Below, in pieces: positions 22,874 through 33,186 of a stretch of DNA of 64,000 nt (its first letter is position 1; each line of letters begins with the position of its first letter). The stretch is from assembly GCF_043290135.1 (NCBI RefSeq), contig NW_027464603.1, positions 1,736,001 to 1,800,000 on the forward strand, written 5' to 3'. The stretch is from Rhipicephalus microplus (taxonomy: Eukaryota > Arthropoda > Arachnida > Ixodida > Ixodidae). The position numbers and the translations under genes were made by a program. The notes under the pieces were generated by a model. The model was not told where the DNA came from. It saw only the letters and a program-made list of their open reading frames with translations, and did not search any database.

Positions 22874-23512
22874 TCAAAAGGGAGTCCACAACCATACTCG
22901 TTCTCCGGGTAGGTAAGAGACATCGTGACGACGAGCGTTGTACCGCATCGAGTCGATGCGTTGTTCCTTATGGATTCGTTCAACTGCAAGCTTACGAGCA
23001 GCTGCGTCCGCCAGTCTGCAAAATTCTTTCGTCTGAAGACTAATCTGTTGGCATAGCACCCTGCATTGTAGTGACCTCCCTGCCGTGAAGCAGCAGAAAT
23101 GGTGTGAATCCAGTTGTTACTTGCACAGTGGTGTTGTGAGGGAACGTGACGTCGTCCTAGTTTTTGTGGTCTTTGTCAACGTACATGGATAGAATTTCGG
23201 ATATCGTCTTGTTTAGTTGCTCTGTAAAGCCGTTGCTTTCTGGGTGGTATGCAGTAGTTTTTCGAAGTACTGTGCCGCTAAGCTGCATGACGTCTTGTAT
23301 CATCCGGGCGGTAAAAGCTGTCCCACGATCAGTTATGACAACTGCTGGTGCTCTATGTCGGAGGACGATGTTCTTCATAAAATTGTGGGCAGTCTCAATC
23401 ACGGTCCCACGTTGTAATGCCTTGGTTTCGCAGTAGTGCGTCACGTAATCAGTAGAAAGTACAATCCAGTGGCTGCCGTCACGAGATTTTGTGACGGCAG
23501 CCACTGGATTGT
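22874..23512 (-). pseudogene. Integrase of element A, rearranged
   Basis: Core reads WIVLSTDYVTHY (first Asp), VVITDRGTAF (second Asp) and HPESNGFTEQLN (Glu), so the D-D-E triad is visible. A C-terminal segment continues to 22874 (YLPGERVWLW). Just upstream of the core the expected 'DLLGPFP'-type sequence is replaced by an inverted copy of adjacent sequence, giving the 22-nt palindrome at 23461-23512 and destroying the frame context. Confidence 0.72.
23461..23512. repeat. Palindrome, 22-nt arms, 8-nt spacer
   Basis: 23461-23482 and 23491-23512 are perfect inverted copies around GAGATTTT. One arm is genuine integrase coding sequence (GSHWIV); the other occupies the place where conserved sequence is expected. 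It looks like a template-switch (snap-back) event. Confidence 0.93.
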
Positions 23513-23786
23513 TGGAACGCTTGTGTCGGAGGAGCGACGGGCTTCAGAAAGCCGGCTGGGCGCTGATGTGGTTCTTTACGGCACTGCCACTTGTGACGCG
23601 TTTTCATGGGTTGCTTCCCGATCCGGGTGAGCTTAGGCCAGTAGTAGTGTTGCGAATTCTAGACAAGGTACGTGTGAATCCTAAGTGGCCTGAGGAAGGC
23701 TCATCATGACAGGCGGACAAAACATCGGCTTTGAACGCTAGCGGGACGACGAGCAGGTACTCAGTCGCGTAAAGGTCGAAGTTTTT

Positions 23787-25260
23787 TCAACAGAGCATAT
23801 TTCTGCGAACCCAGAACGAGGATTGCGAGCGGGCGCATGCTGGTGATGGATGAAGCGTACAGCCTTCAAGATATTCTCTAAATTGTCGAAGCTCGGAATT
23901 CTTTTTCTGCTGTTCAGGTAAGATGGATACACTAACGGCGCAGAGAAAACGGCCGTCTAGATTGTGATCACCTGACGCTGTCGTAACAGGAGCTCGAGAA
24001 AGGCAGTCCGCGTCATTATGCTTCCGGTCAGACTTGTACACGATTGTCAAATCGAACTCCTGAAGGCGTAAGCTCCACCTGGCCAGACGTCCGGAAGGGT
24101 CTTTATTGTTTGACACCCAGCAGAGCGCATGATGATCGGCAACAACTCTGAACGCGCGACTATACAGGAACGGTCTGAATTAGGTATTATCTAGGCAACA
24201 GCTAGGCACTCCTTTTCAGTGGTTGTGTAACTGGCCTCCGCAGATGATAAAATCCGGCTCGTATAAGCAATAGGACGTTCGACGCCGTCTTGCCACTGGA
24301 CGAGGACAGCACCCAGGCCGATGTTATTGGCATGTGTATATAGTTCAGTGTCGGCATCTTCGTCGTAGCGTCCGAGTATGGGCTCAGCCTGGAGACGCAG
24401 CTGGAGCTCGGAAATGGACGTCTTGCTCAGGGACCCACACGAAGGGAACATCATCTTTAGTCAGATGAGTGAGGAATCTGACAATGTTTAGGAAATTTTG
24501 CTCAGAACGTCTGTAGTATGCGCAAGGCTTAAAATCGACGCACATCACGTTTTTGGCAGTTGGTGAAAAATCCGTGACAGCCAATGTTTTGTCTGGGTCC
24601 GGCCAAACACCATCAGGGCTGAAAAGGTGGCCTAGAAACTTTAATTCATAGTAACAAAAATTATATTTTTTTCCGATTTGAGTGATAGGCCTGCCGTGCG
24701 AATAGCAGCAAACACAGATCTAAGTTGCGGCAGGTGCTGCTCAAACGTTTTGGAGAAGACATCGACGTCGTCTAAGTAAACAATGCATGCTTCCTACTTA
24801 ACACCGGAAAGCACTGTGTCCATCATCCTCTAGATTGTCGCAGGAGCAAAACGCAGGCCGAAGGGCAGCACCTTGAATTCGTGCTGACCATCAGGCGTTA
24901 TGAATGCTGTTTTCTTTCGGTCACGTTCATCAACTTCGATGAGCCAGTAGCCGCTTCGTAAATCTATAGAGGAGAAGTATCGGGCACGTTGAAGGTGGTC
25001 TGGTCGGTCGTCGATACGCGGAAGACGATAAACGCATTTTTTGTCACTTTGTTAAGTTTGCGGCAATTAACGGAAAATCAAACAGTGCCGTCCTTTTTAT
25101 TTATTATTGCGACAGGGTACGAACACGGACTGTTGAGGGTTGGCTTACGCCATCTTCAAGCATCTGCTTCACTTAAGAACGTGTTGCCTCTTGTTCCTTT
25201 TGGGATACTCGGTAGGCGTGCTGACGTAAGGGTCGTTCAGCGTGGTCTGTGACAATGCGG
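23787..25260 (-). pseudogene. Reverse transcriptase and RNase H of element A, broken
   Basis: The minus strand reads IINKKDGTV, RLMVSTN-like out-of-frame stretches, FGLRFAPATI, then catalytic YLDD at 24767-24778 (CIVYLDDVDVF). RNase H follows with a changed first site (THANNIGLGAVLVQ, where TDAS is usual). The connection-domain end is DPSGRLARWSLRLQEFDLTI and KHNDADCLSR. Several stops and frameshifts. The loss of the first RNase H aspartate (D to H) would abolish that activity even without the stops. Confidence 0.72.
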
Positions 25261-25603
25261 TGCTTTACGGTTGGCGTTTGCTTTAGTTTGGATGTAGACG
25301 GAAGTCACTAAACATGCGGAGGATACAGCAGACTTGCTCTTTCTGGACACATGACAGCTTCGGGTAGACATCGATTCTATCGGCTTACGCGGTGTCACAT
25401 TGAACGGCTACAGAAATTGGGGCAATCGTCATATATGCTTCATTGTCAATGGATACAAAAATGAGAGATAGTTGCTCGCCCGGCCAAATTTGGTTATGCT
25501 CCACTAAAACTAGTGACCAACAGTTCAGTTATCTCACGTTTAAATTGAATTAGGCTTGGGCAACGCAGATTTGCTGGGACATGAGCACCGAAAGGTTAGC
25601 TTT

Positions 25604-25857
25604 GATTGATATGTGGAGTTTAACGTCCCAAAACCACTATATGATTATGAGAGACGCCGTAGTGGAGGGCTCCGGAAATTTAGACCACCTGGTGGTCTAA
25701 ATTTCCGCCTCCGTCGCATTTCCGCCTCCGTCGCATTTCCGCCTCCGTCTGCATTTCCGCCTCCGTCGGAAATGCAGCCGCCGCAGCCAAGATTCGAACC
25801 CGCGCCCTGCGAGTCAGCAGCCGAGTACCTTAGCCACTAGACCACCATGGCGAGACA
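25604..25857 (-). mobile_element. Ruka-like SINE inside element A, internally rearranged
   Basis: Flanked by a perfect 13-bp duplication AAAGGTTAGCTTT (25591-25603 and 25858-25870). The head and tail of the SINE are present. The middle is abnormal: 25673-25689 and 25691-25707 form a 17-nt-arm palindrome, and about four copies of an 18-nt GCATTTCCGCCTCCGTC-like unit follow (25700-25770). This replaces the TTCTTTAACGTGCACCC segment seen in the other copies. Confidence 0.88.
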
Positions 25858-25893
25858 AAAGGTTAGCTTTAGAGATTCCACTACTATCATGAT

Positions 25894-26252
25894 CTATGTC
25901 GCCCTGTAGAGTGACGAACATACTGGCGCGTGTAGCGAAAGTGTTACGGTGTTGTCGACAATGTGAAGCGCAGTTTTCTGCGGATCGGTATCTCCAGGAT
26001 TCGGACCATAGTTGTCAGCAAACGTTACGAGGCCGCCTCGAAGATTTATAACAGCGCCGTGCTTGCGAAGGAAATCCATGCCAAAGATAACTTTCCAGTA
26101 GCATTCGGGAAGCACAAAGAAAGAAGCAATGAACGTTGACTCACATATTTGCAGCCTTGTGGTGCATCCCCCGAATTGGTGTCAAGAAGGTCCGCTGTTT
26201 CTTTCAAGGCGTCGATGTTAGAGCCGAGATCATCCTCGTGGCAACAGTGCAT
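25894..26252 (-). pseudogene. Protease end and upstream segment of element A
   Basis: On minus, KVIFGMDFLRKHGAVINL matches the C-terminal half of Ty3/gypsy aspartic protease (the 'ILGMDFL' motif). The catalytic DTG half is not readable. Upstream, CHEDDLGSNIDALKE has no assignment. The frame changes between the two. Confidence 0.55.
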
Positions 26253-26321
26253 AAACTACTACCCCACACCTTCACCAGTGTCACATTACACCGTCAGAGC
26301 AACATGTAGATATTAGCACAC

Positions 26322-26530
26322 GAGGACGTCAGGCTGATTCGATCAACGGCAATACGACTTTAACGTTTTCTATGCAAGTGCATTTTTGTCCTCTGTTGAA
26401 CAGCAGCACGTACAAGCCTGCCAGCGTTAATGGAAATAATACTTGCACAAAATGTACTAGAAGCAATATATATATATATATATACATATCGATACATAAC
26501 AACCGCTAAACACGGCTGCATGAAAAAGGA
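26322..26530 (-). repeat. Probable 5' LTR remnant of element A
   Basis: Right-hand member of the direct-repeat pair with 22438-22570. It is interrupted by a short (TA)n at 26468-26490. It lies just outside the PBS-like site, as expected for the 5' LTR of a minus-strand element. Confidence 0.45.
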
Positions 26531-26621
26531 GAACGAATTGAGTTTGCGTTTGATGCTGGACTGGCGCCATCTTGCTCGTCAAGCTCTGTTCGTCGTAAAT
26601 ATATTTTAAAGAGGTTACTCG

Positions 26622-26623
26622 AG

Positions 26624-26697
<74 letters not shown>
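26622..26697. repeat. (AT)n microsatellite
   Basis: About 72 bp of alternating A and T without interruption. Confidence 0.97.
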
Positions 26698-26698
<1 letters not shown>

Positions 26699-26792
26699 TA
26701 GGAGTATTTATTCAATGGGCCAGTTAGTCTTCGTGAAGGTAGTGGATATGGTATAACGGGAGCATTGTCAACAAGGATAAATATCATTATTT

Positions 26793-26836
26793 CCCAACAG
26801 TTTTGGGAGGGGTCCTCCCTTCATCAGGGGATGAGT
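26793..26836 (-). ncRNA. Hammerhead-ribozyme-like motif, minus strand
   Basis: Mirror image of the plus-strand motif: CTGATGA (minus, 26827-26821), helix GGGAGG/CCTCCC (26819-26805), then AAAAC. The second block has AAAA where GAAA is expected. The two arms therefore differ from the consensus at different positions. Confidence 0.45.
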
Positions 26837-26839
26837 TAT

Positions 26840-26885
26840 ACTCATCCCCTGATGAAGGGAGGACCCCTCCCGAGACAGTTGGGAA
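26840..26885 (+). ncRNA. Hammerhead-ribozyme-like motif, plus strand
   Basis: CTGATGA at 26849-26855 is followed by a 6-bp helix (GGGAGG 26857-26862, loop ACC, CCTCCC 26866-26871) and then GAGAC at 26872-26876. This is the hammerhead core layout: CUGANGA, stem II, GAAA. The second conserved block reads GAGA instead of GAAA, so activity is doubtful. Penelope-like elements are known to carry minimal hammerheads in their terminal repeats. Confidence 0.5.
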
Positions 26886-26931
26886 ATAAATATATTTATC
26901 CTTATTGACAACGTCCCGTTGAGCCTCATAT

Positions 26932-26933
26932 CA

Positions 26934-26971
<38 letters not shown>

Positions 26972-26992
26972 CATATATATATACATATATAT
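26932..26992. repeat. (AT)n tract with CATATATAT variants
   Basis: Alternating AT with three CA interruptions, directly left of the 5' LTR of element B. A matching tract lies beyond its 3' LTR, so B appears to have inserted in AT-repeat DNA. Confidence 0.93.
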
Positions 26993-26999
26993 TGCCACA

Positions 27000-27275
27000 G
27001 TTCGACCATCGCAGAAGACGCGTGCAACCATTTGCGTTTGCAAAAGCCGGCACACAAGTAACAAGAAAACTGTACCATGGAACGCCGTCCTGCACGCGCC
27101 ACGATGCTACGCCACGGGACCGGCACGAGAGTCGAGGGGCAGAGAAAGGAACTGACGAAGTTGGAGTCAGTGAGCCAGGGATATTTTAGGATTACCATTT
27201 TATTTTTGAGTTTATGGGCACAGCTTTGCCATAAATAAACAGTTTATATATTTACAGGTGCTATATTTATTGGTG
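27000..27275 (+). repeat. 5' LTR of element B
   Basis: Matches 42155-42430 through words such as CATCGCAGAAGA, CACACAAGTAACAAGAAA, TACGCCACG, GACCGGCACGAG, GAAGTTGGAGTCAG and AAATAAA. The exact left end is blurred by the AT tract. It is followed by a TGGTGGAGGTTCTGGG-type leader that would hold the primer-binding site. Confidence 0.72.
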
Positions 27276-27428
27276 AAAGTCTGGTGGAGGTTCTGGGTAC
27301 CATTCGAAGCCCGCCACAGGCAAGGGAGGGAAGCCCAGATCCCAGAAGATTGACGCCAGCAGAATTACCACCTGCGCACCAACGCACGAGTCACCGACTA
27401 CGTGCTGAGCAGCCCGAGTTTGGCCACT

Positions 27429-27618
27429 TGTTGATTTTTTTCACGTTCTGGGCTGGGACAAGAAAACGAGAAAGAAGAAAATCACGAGAAGACAAAGAGC
27501 GTGGGGACGCTCAAGTGACAGCAAAGAGCTTCCGAGCACAGTTAGATAAAGAAGTTTTTTTTTGCCTTATACCTTAAAAACGGAGTTGAGTCTGATCGCA
27601 GTGTCTGGAACGCCAACA
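27429..27618 (+). repeat. 5' LTR of element C
   Basis: Starts TGTTGA and aligns along its whole length with 37771-37957, including the terminal CGGAGTTGAGTCTGATCGCA. It is followed by TTTGGTGCCGAAGAACCGGG, a plausible primer-binding site. The exact 3' boundary is uncertain by a few bases. Confidence 0.78.
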
Positions 27619-27717
27619 TCTCAAAATTTGGTGCCGAAGAACCGGGACTAAAAGCCACGACTCTATGGACGGCTACCAGTCAACTGCAGCGGCAAGGACC
27701 GACTAAAGTTGAAGCGG

Positions 27718-28620
27718 ATGTCGCAGCGAGCACAGAACATGAGGATTATAAATAAGGCAAGTGCTCTCCTCACTAACGACACTGCCTCCAATGACCACCT
27801 CAATTTCATAGATGAGTGGCTGAAGGCTAATAAAGAAGAGCTTAAAACTTGAACAACGAGATTGATACCTCACGAGGAGTTTGAGGTCGAGTATATCGCC
27901 GTCTTACAATACGAGGACAGTGCTACGGGAATTCTCGCAGAGATTCTCAGAAAGAAAGATTACTTGCTAAGGACATCGACCGAAACTAAAAAAACAGTTG
28001 CCCAGACAGTCGCATCACCATCAGACAGAACTTGAGTTAAATTGCCTAAACTAACAATACCTTCTTTTTCTGAAGACCTATGCAAATCGACCGAATTTTG
28101 GGAACAATTTTACCAAATTGTTCATAGAAACACTCGCATCACTGCCACAGAGAAGTTTCATTATCCGCGACTTTATCAGAAAGGAGACGCTGCATCAGTA
28201 ATTGCGGGCCTTCCGATGACAGAAGGTTGTTACAGCGACGCCATTAGCATGTTACAGAAGCGATTTGAGGTCAAGACACACCTGGAGCAAGAATATTTTG
28301 CCAAGCTACGGATGTTAAGCCCTGTCCGTTCATCGACTGACACGAAAGCGCTACGCTGCTTGTATGACCAAGTTCTTGCTGGTATCCGAGGCTTAGAGAC
28401 TTTGGGTGTGTACAAGTAGTCATTCTCGTCAATGTTCTGCGACATCCTACTGCGTGCTCTTCCACGTGATATAGTCGCGCAGTATCATCGATCATGTGCT
28501 GTCCAGTTGGCATATGACTCGAGAGCTGAAGCTACACCCGTGGGACTGGACCGTGTGCTCAACTTCCTGTGTATCGAGCTGGAAAGCCTGGAGAAGGGTA
28601 ATTTTAAAGATGCCAGAGGA
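27718..28620 (+). pseudogene. gag of BEL/Pao element C
   Basis: ATG at 27718 opens a frame (NDHLNFIDEWLKANKEELK) that runs, across in-frame TGA stops near 27850 and 28035 and a TAG at 28417, into PKLTIPSFSEDLCKSTEFWE and LLRALPRDI. This is the DUF1759-type capsid region typical of BEL/Pao (a 'Lp.l.lp.F.G....w..F' start). A frameshift precedes the zinc-knuckle part. Confidence 0.7.
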
Positions 28621-28664
28621 CGAGAAAGTGAATCACTCCCCGTGGCCAGTCAGTTGACGTACTT

Positions 28665-29051
28665 TTGGCGTCGGAAACCGACGTCATTTGTTCTTTACAG
28701 CAACTGGGTACGAGAAAAAAAGCCAACTGCGTATTCTGCTTGTCCAGTCATCACAAATTGGAAGCCTGCACAGCTAACTTGTCACTGACCCAGAAGAAGG
28801 AACTGCTTTCCAACGACAAAAGGTGTTTCCGCTGCACCACCAAAGGGCATTGGGCAAGGGACTGTAAAAAGATTTCCTGCTCCAGAAGCCAAGCATGTGC
28901 AAACCCAATAAGTGTTCGCGGAAGTCAGATTATGCTAACAAAAACTACAAAAAAACTACGACAGTCTGCGCATGACATGGAAGAAGACCCGTCAAGGAAG
29001 GTTCTATCACTTGCGTTTTTCTTCAACTTTCAGAGCATGGGCCATGAATGA
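28665..29051 (+). pseudogene. Zinc-knuckle region of element C gag
   Basis: Contains CVFCLSSHHKLEAC, a BEL-type C2HC pre-knuckle, then an intact CCHC knuckle CFRCTTKGHWARDC at 28824-28865. It would bind element RNA during packaging. Frames on either side are shifted. Confidence 0.72.
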
Positions 29052-29442
29052 TAACACCTGCTTCTACATACGAAGCGCTTTTGATGGTGGCAGTAAGACG
29101 ACTTTCATAACTGAAGGTCTGCCCAAGCACCTCCAGCTGAAAAGCATGGGAACAACTCGAATAGCCTTCAATACTTTCGCAAGTGCATCAGGCGAAGAGG
29201 CTAAGAGGCGTCGCATCGTAGAACTACGATTGCGAAGCCAATTTTCCGACGCGGAAATAGTCTTAACTGCGATAGAGATCCCAAGCATCTGCCAGGACAT
29301 CGCAGAGACTGCAATAGACGTAGCCTTCGTTGCGTCTTTCAAGAAGCTGGGAAAGAATATTACCAATGAGCTCAAACATCTATCATCACTAAGAGTGGCA
29401 TCAGCGTACTTAATGGGTCTGATCAGATGTGGAAAGTGTTGA
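28972..29442 (+). pseudogene. Aspartic protease region of element C
   Basis: IRSAFDGGSKTTFITEGL places the catalytic DGGS at 29083-29094, in the DUF1758-type retropepsin setting of BEL/Pao polyproteins. It continues EEAKRRRIVELRL. The frame ends at a stop at 29440-29442. The overlapping minus-strand frame is a shadow. Confidence 0.6.
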
Positions 29443-29525
29443 CCGACGGATTTTCACGGGGCGAAGGCAACAAATCATTGATCGCACTGAACTCCTAGCT
29501 TGGATGGACCTTCCAGAAAAGCACA

Positions 29526-30403
29526 TTGCACTTGTTGTCTCGACCAACTACTTCACAAATGATGGTGTGGGTGTTAAAAGCCCAAGCTACCGATTCCAAC
29601 AAGATTTTGCGCTCCTTTTGGGAACTTGAAAACATAGAAATTATAGACACGATAAACAAGCCACCTGAATTGAGCAACACCATGATGCATTATGAGCAAA
29701 CCATTAGCTTTATAAACGAAAGAAATGATGTGGCCCTCCCTTGGAAGGATAATTTCTATCTTGCAAGCAACAAGCAAGTCACTAATACTCGACTAAACAA
29801 GCTTGTCAACCGTCCCGACTCCAGGAAAGGACTGCTCAAAACGTTTAACCGTACCATAAAAAAGTACTTGAGGGCAGGACACACCGAAGTAGTCTGTGAT
29901 GTACCTGCAGAGGTGTCTAAGTTTTATTACATGCCGCACAAGGAAGTCGTGCGTGAACAAGCGCTGAAGACGAAAATGATAGTGGTGTTAAACGCTTCGT
30001 CACATGCCAATGGATGCAAGTCCCTTAATGACTGCCTGAGAAAGGTGAAAACTTATACCAAGACTTCGTGCGAATTCCGCTACTCTTCAGAACACACCCG
30101 GTGGCAGTTATCACGGACATAGAAAGGACAATTCTTCAGATTGCAATTCGGGAGGACGACAGAGACGCTTTCCGCTTTGTCTGGTTTGCAGAAGGAGATT
30201 TATCCAAAGGCAAGCTGCAAGAGTGGAGGATGACACGAGTGCCTTTTGGAGCTTCATGTAGACCATTTTCGCTCACAGCTACCATTCTATACCACGTGAA
30301 AAGAGCCCCGGCTGCTATGGCACAAACAGCGCAAACTCTTGCCGAGTCGTTTTACGTGGATGACTTAGTCACTGCTGCCGACACAGATGAGGAAGCCGCT
30401 TAA
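29526..30403 (+). pseudogene. Reverse transcriptase of element C
   Basis: Two overlapping frames. The first (to 30122) carries FWELENIEIID, YEQTISF, YYMPHKEVV and VVLNASSHANG. The second (from 30068) carries RVPFGASCRPF and catalytic FYVDD at 30350-30364. The switch between frames near 30070-30120 is a frameshift within the palm. BEL/Pao RT (the order and the 'F.V.NAS' motif) is clear; not functional. Confidence 0.78.
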
Positions 30404-31480
30404 CTTTGCCCAGAAGCGCGCACAATAATGAAATCGGCCGGAACGACATTGCGAAAATGGACAACAAGTTTACGAAATTTGATCTGAACGCTTGAAAATC
30501 AAGTAGCATCTGCTAGTAATAAGATAGTTGTTCTTCATGAAACGTTGGTCAAGGTCCTGGGTTTGGTTTGGAATCCGGCTAAAGATGAAATCAACTGTTA
30601 GGTTGGAAATCTACTCCGGTGTTTGACAGCACGGACGGACACAAAATTATTTGTCTTGCACTCAGCATCAAGAATATTTCACCCATTGGAATTAGTCGGA
30701 TCATATACTATTGCCATACGAATATTGTTTCAGAAGCTGCTGATACGAAGGATTGGCTGGGATAAAGTACTACCCAATGACCTGCGAAAAGGATGAAATG
30801 ATTGGGTCATCCTGCTGCCGCAACTGCAAGACGTTGTCGTTACTCGCTATCTGGGTGGTGGTGCAAGGAACACAATGTGCTTCAAGTACATGTTTTCTGC
30901 GATGCCAGTCCAGCGGCATACGAAACAGCGATATACGTCGTGTCATGTCCTGAGGAGCCGAAACTGTTGATTGCAAAGTCCTGTGCAGCACCCATTAAGC
31001 TGCCTTAATCGGCGCAAGAATGTTCGCATACGTGAAAATCGCTTTCAGGAATGTTCATGTTGACTATACGTTGTGGACAGATTCCGCCATGGTGTTGTTA
31101 TGGATAAAAGGTGACGTCCAAAAGTGGAGACAGTTTGTAGCCAACAGAGTACAATGGAATTAGATGCACTACAAATTCATCAAAGTGGAGATACTGTCCT
31201 GGAACGGACAACACGGCTGATCTACTCACGCGTGGCATGACGCTTGAAAGACTGCTGTGCAGCTCAAAATGGTGGCATGGTCCCGAGTTCCTAACTAAAC
31301 CGATGTCTGAATGTCCCCTACAGTTCAGTGAACTAGACATAGTGGAAGACAACCAAGATGAAGTTACAACAGTCCACGTCGCACTATTGACACGCTTCTC
31401 AGTTCCGACAATTGACATTCAACGGTACAGGAGGCTTCAGCACCTACGCAGAGTCACTGCGTAGCTTTTCTGAGTTACTG
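30404..31480 (+). pseudogene. RNase H / Pao-specific region of element C
   Basis: Degraded. Readable pieces include KRRIGWDKVLPND-like text in mixed frames, VQVHVFCDASPAAYETAIYVV (the CDAS RNase H motif, 30880-30945), and ILSWNGQHG...TRGMTL near 31200 ('N.AD.lTRG' motif). Multiple stops. Confidence 0.6.
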
Positions 31481-32558
31481 ACCAATGCAGAAAAAGAACG
31501 GATCATACAGGGCATCTCGTGGCAGCAGAAATCCTGATTGCTGAACAGAATTCGATAAGGTGTACAATAGAGCACGGCATTCTTGTAGAACTCACCACTT
31601 TGAGCGTCGTCCAGCCTGTCAAGTCTACAACTAGAATCACTGAACTATGCCCTAAGTAGACAAATGCGGAAATATTTGGGTTGGAGGCCGTTTATACCTC
31701 ATGCATTCCACACAAGATGTCAAGCACCCGATCATAATGCCGTCAAGCTACCACTTTTCGTCACTTTCGGCAAACAGAGCACATCTTCAAGTGCTACATG
31801 GAGGATTTAGAGATGCACTTACGCAGCTTCAATAACGCTACTAAATTTGTCGAGTTCGCTCTTTGATAAAAAGAGTGCTGCATGGCTGCAATATATGCAA
31901 GCGTTTCAGTGCGGGCCCAGGAAGTGCTTAAACTGCTCCGTTAACAAGCCATGGAATGTCATGAACGAACCCGTTAGAAGTTGTAGGAGCCGACTTCGCG
32001 GGCCCTCTGTATGCACGCACGGATAAAGGGGAAAAGAAGTGCTACATTGCACTTTTTGCGTGTGCCATATCTAGAGCCGTGCATCTCGAGCTTGTCTCGG
32101 AAATGACATCCGAGGCTTTTTTGCAGTGCCTACGGAGATTTGCAGCTCAGAGAGGATTATCTGGGGTGATCTATTCTGACAACGCACGAAGCTTTCACAC
32201 GACATCGGCAGACAAAAAGCGACTGCACCGAATGTTTTCTGAAGAGAAGGTCGCTGGTCACCTCAGCACCAACAGCATTTCGTGAAAGTTCACTGCACCA
32301 AATGCTGCTTGTTGGGGTGGATGGTGGGAGCACCTCATACGATCAGTGAAGCATCCGCTGCAAAAAAGTTTCGGCAAAACTCGTCTGAACTACGAAGAAA
32401 TATCAACAGTGCTGGCGGAGGTCGAAGCAGTCGTAAACTGTGGGCCTTTGACTTTCATCGAAACAGATGCAAGAAAACCTTGCACTTTGACACCAGCCGA
32501 ACTTCTCCTTGAACGAAGGTTGACTTTCATACCGTATGCGACCACTGACAAAATTTTG
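31481..32558 (+). pseudogene. Integrase of element C, N-terminal part
   Basis: The catalytic core is readable in shifting frames: GADFAGPL (first Asp, about 31990), LSGVIYSDNARSF (second Asp, about 32160-32200), and WWEHLIRSVK (Glu, about 32325). HLELVSEMTSEAFLQCL lies between. The frame SFGKTRLNYEEISTVLAEVE and TPAELLLERRL is then cut at 32558 by LINE D, in the codons for TTDKI. The remainder resumes at about 37421. Confidence 0.75.
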
Positions 32559-33186
32559 GTTTGGTTTGGTTTGCTGTATTCAAGGCAAAATTGAACAAGA
32601 TTTCTTTGGGGGACACAACTAAAGGCTAGCTAAATGCCTGACTTGGTCGTGCCAACCTCGCAGCAAAGCGGAAACATACCGCAAGTACAGTACGCAGGAA
32701 ATTACATCACGTGTTATCATACACGCGTACCATAGTCGAACAGGAACTGCCAGAAGTGTGAATAAAAGAATAGAAATATAAACAGTCCTTATTCGAGTGG
32801 TGGCAAATACAAACAAATGCATGTTTTCTATCAAATAAGTTAACGAGAGACCTCTTGACTAGGAAATCGAGTTGTTCTACAAGACAAATTAGAGTATAAT
32901 AAACAACAGGCAAAGGGTAATAATGAACAAGGTGCAACGAATACAAAAACTTCATTAACTACAAATTTCAAAAATCAAGAAAAGCATCGTTTTCAACCAC
33001 TAGAAAATCTTTGTTGGTTTTTAATTGATCTAGCTGAAATTCCGTCTTCAAGTAAATGTAATATAGTTGGGTGTTTGTTTAGAATGTTTGGAATTTGTGA
33101 CGCTAATCGTTGGTCACCGTAGTTTGTGCGTGATCTATAATTGTATATTAGGCTCTTTCTCAGCTCGTATGGTGTTTTTTCACATA

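Larger units (their letters stand above)
22430..26530 (-). mobile_element. Ty3/gypsy retrotransposon A, degenerate
   Basis: On the minus strand from right to left: aspartic-protease end (about 26115-25894), reverse transcriptase (about 25260-24600), RNase H (about 24450-24190), H2C2 linker and integrase (about 23930-22870). A PBS-like CTGGTGAAGGTGTGGGG lies near 26260 on the minus strand. Direct repeats at 22438-22570 and 26322-26470 probably represent the LTRs. No gag capsid region is present between the PBS-like site and protease, so an internal deletion is likely. Many stops and frameshifts make it non-autonomous. A SINE sits inside it at 25604-25857. Confidence 0.75.
26756..26919. repeat. 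164-bp near-perfect palindrome (Penelope-type terminal sequence)
   Basis: 26756-26836 and 26840-26919 are inverted copies with a 3-nt centre. The inner 40 nt of each arm are perfect, with scattered mismatches outward. Each arm carries GGGAGGGGTCCTCCC and CATCAGGGGATGAG, which resemble the terminal repeats of tick Penelope-like elements. It lies between two (AT)n tracts. It may be two Penelope termini fused head to head. Confidence 0.85.
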
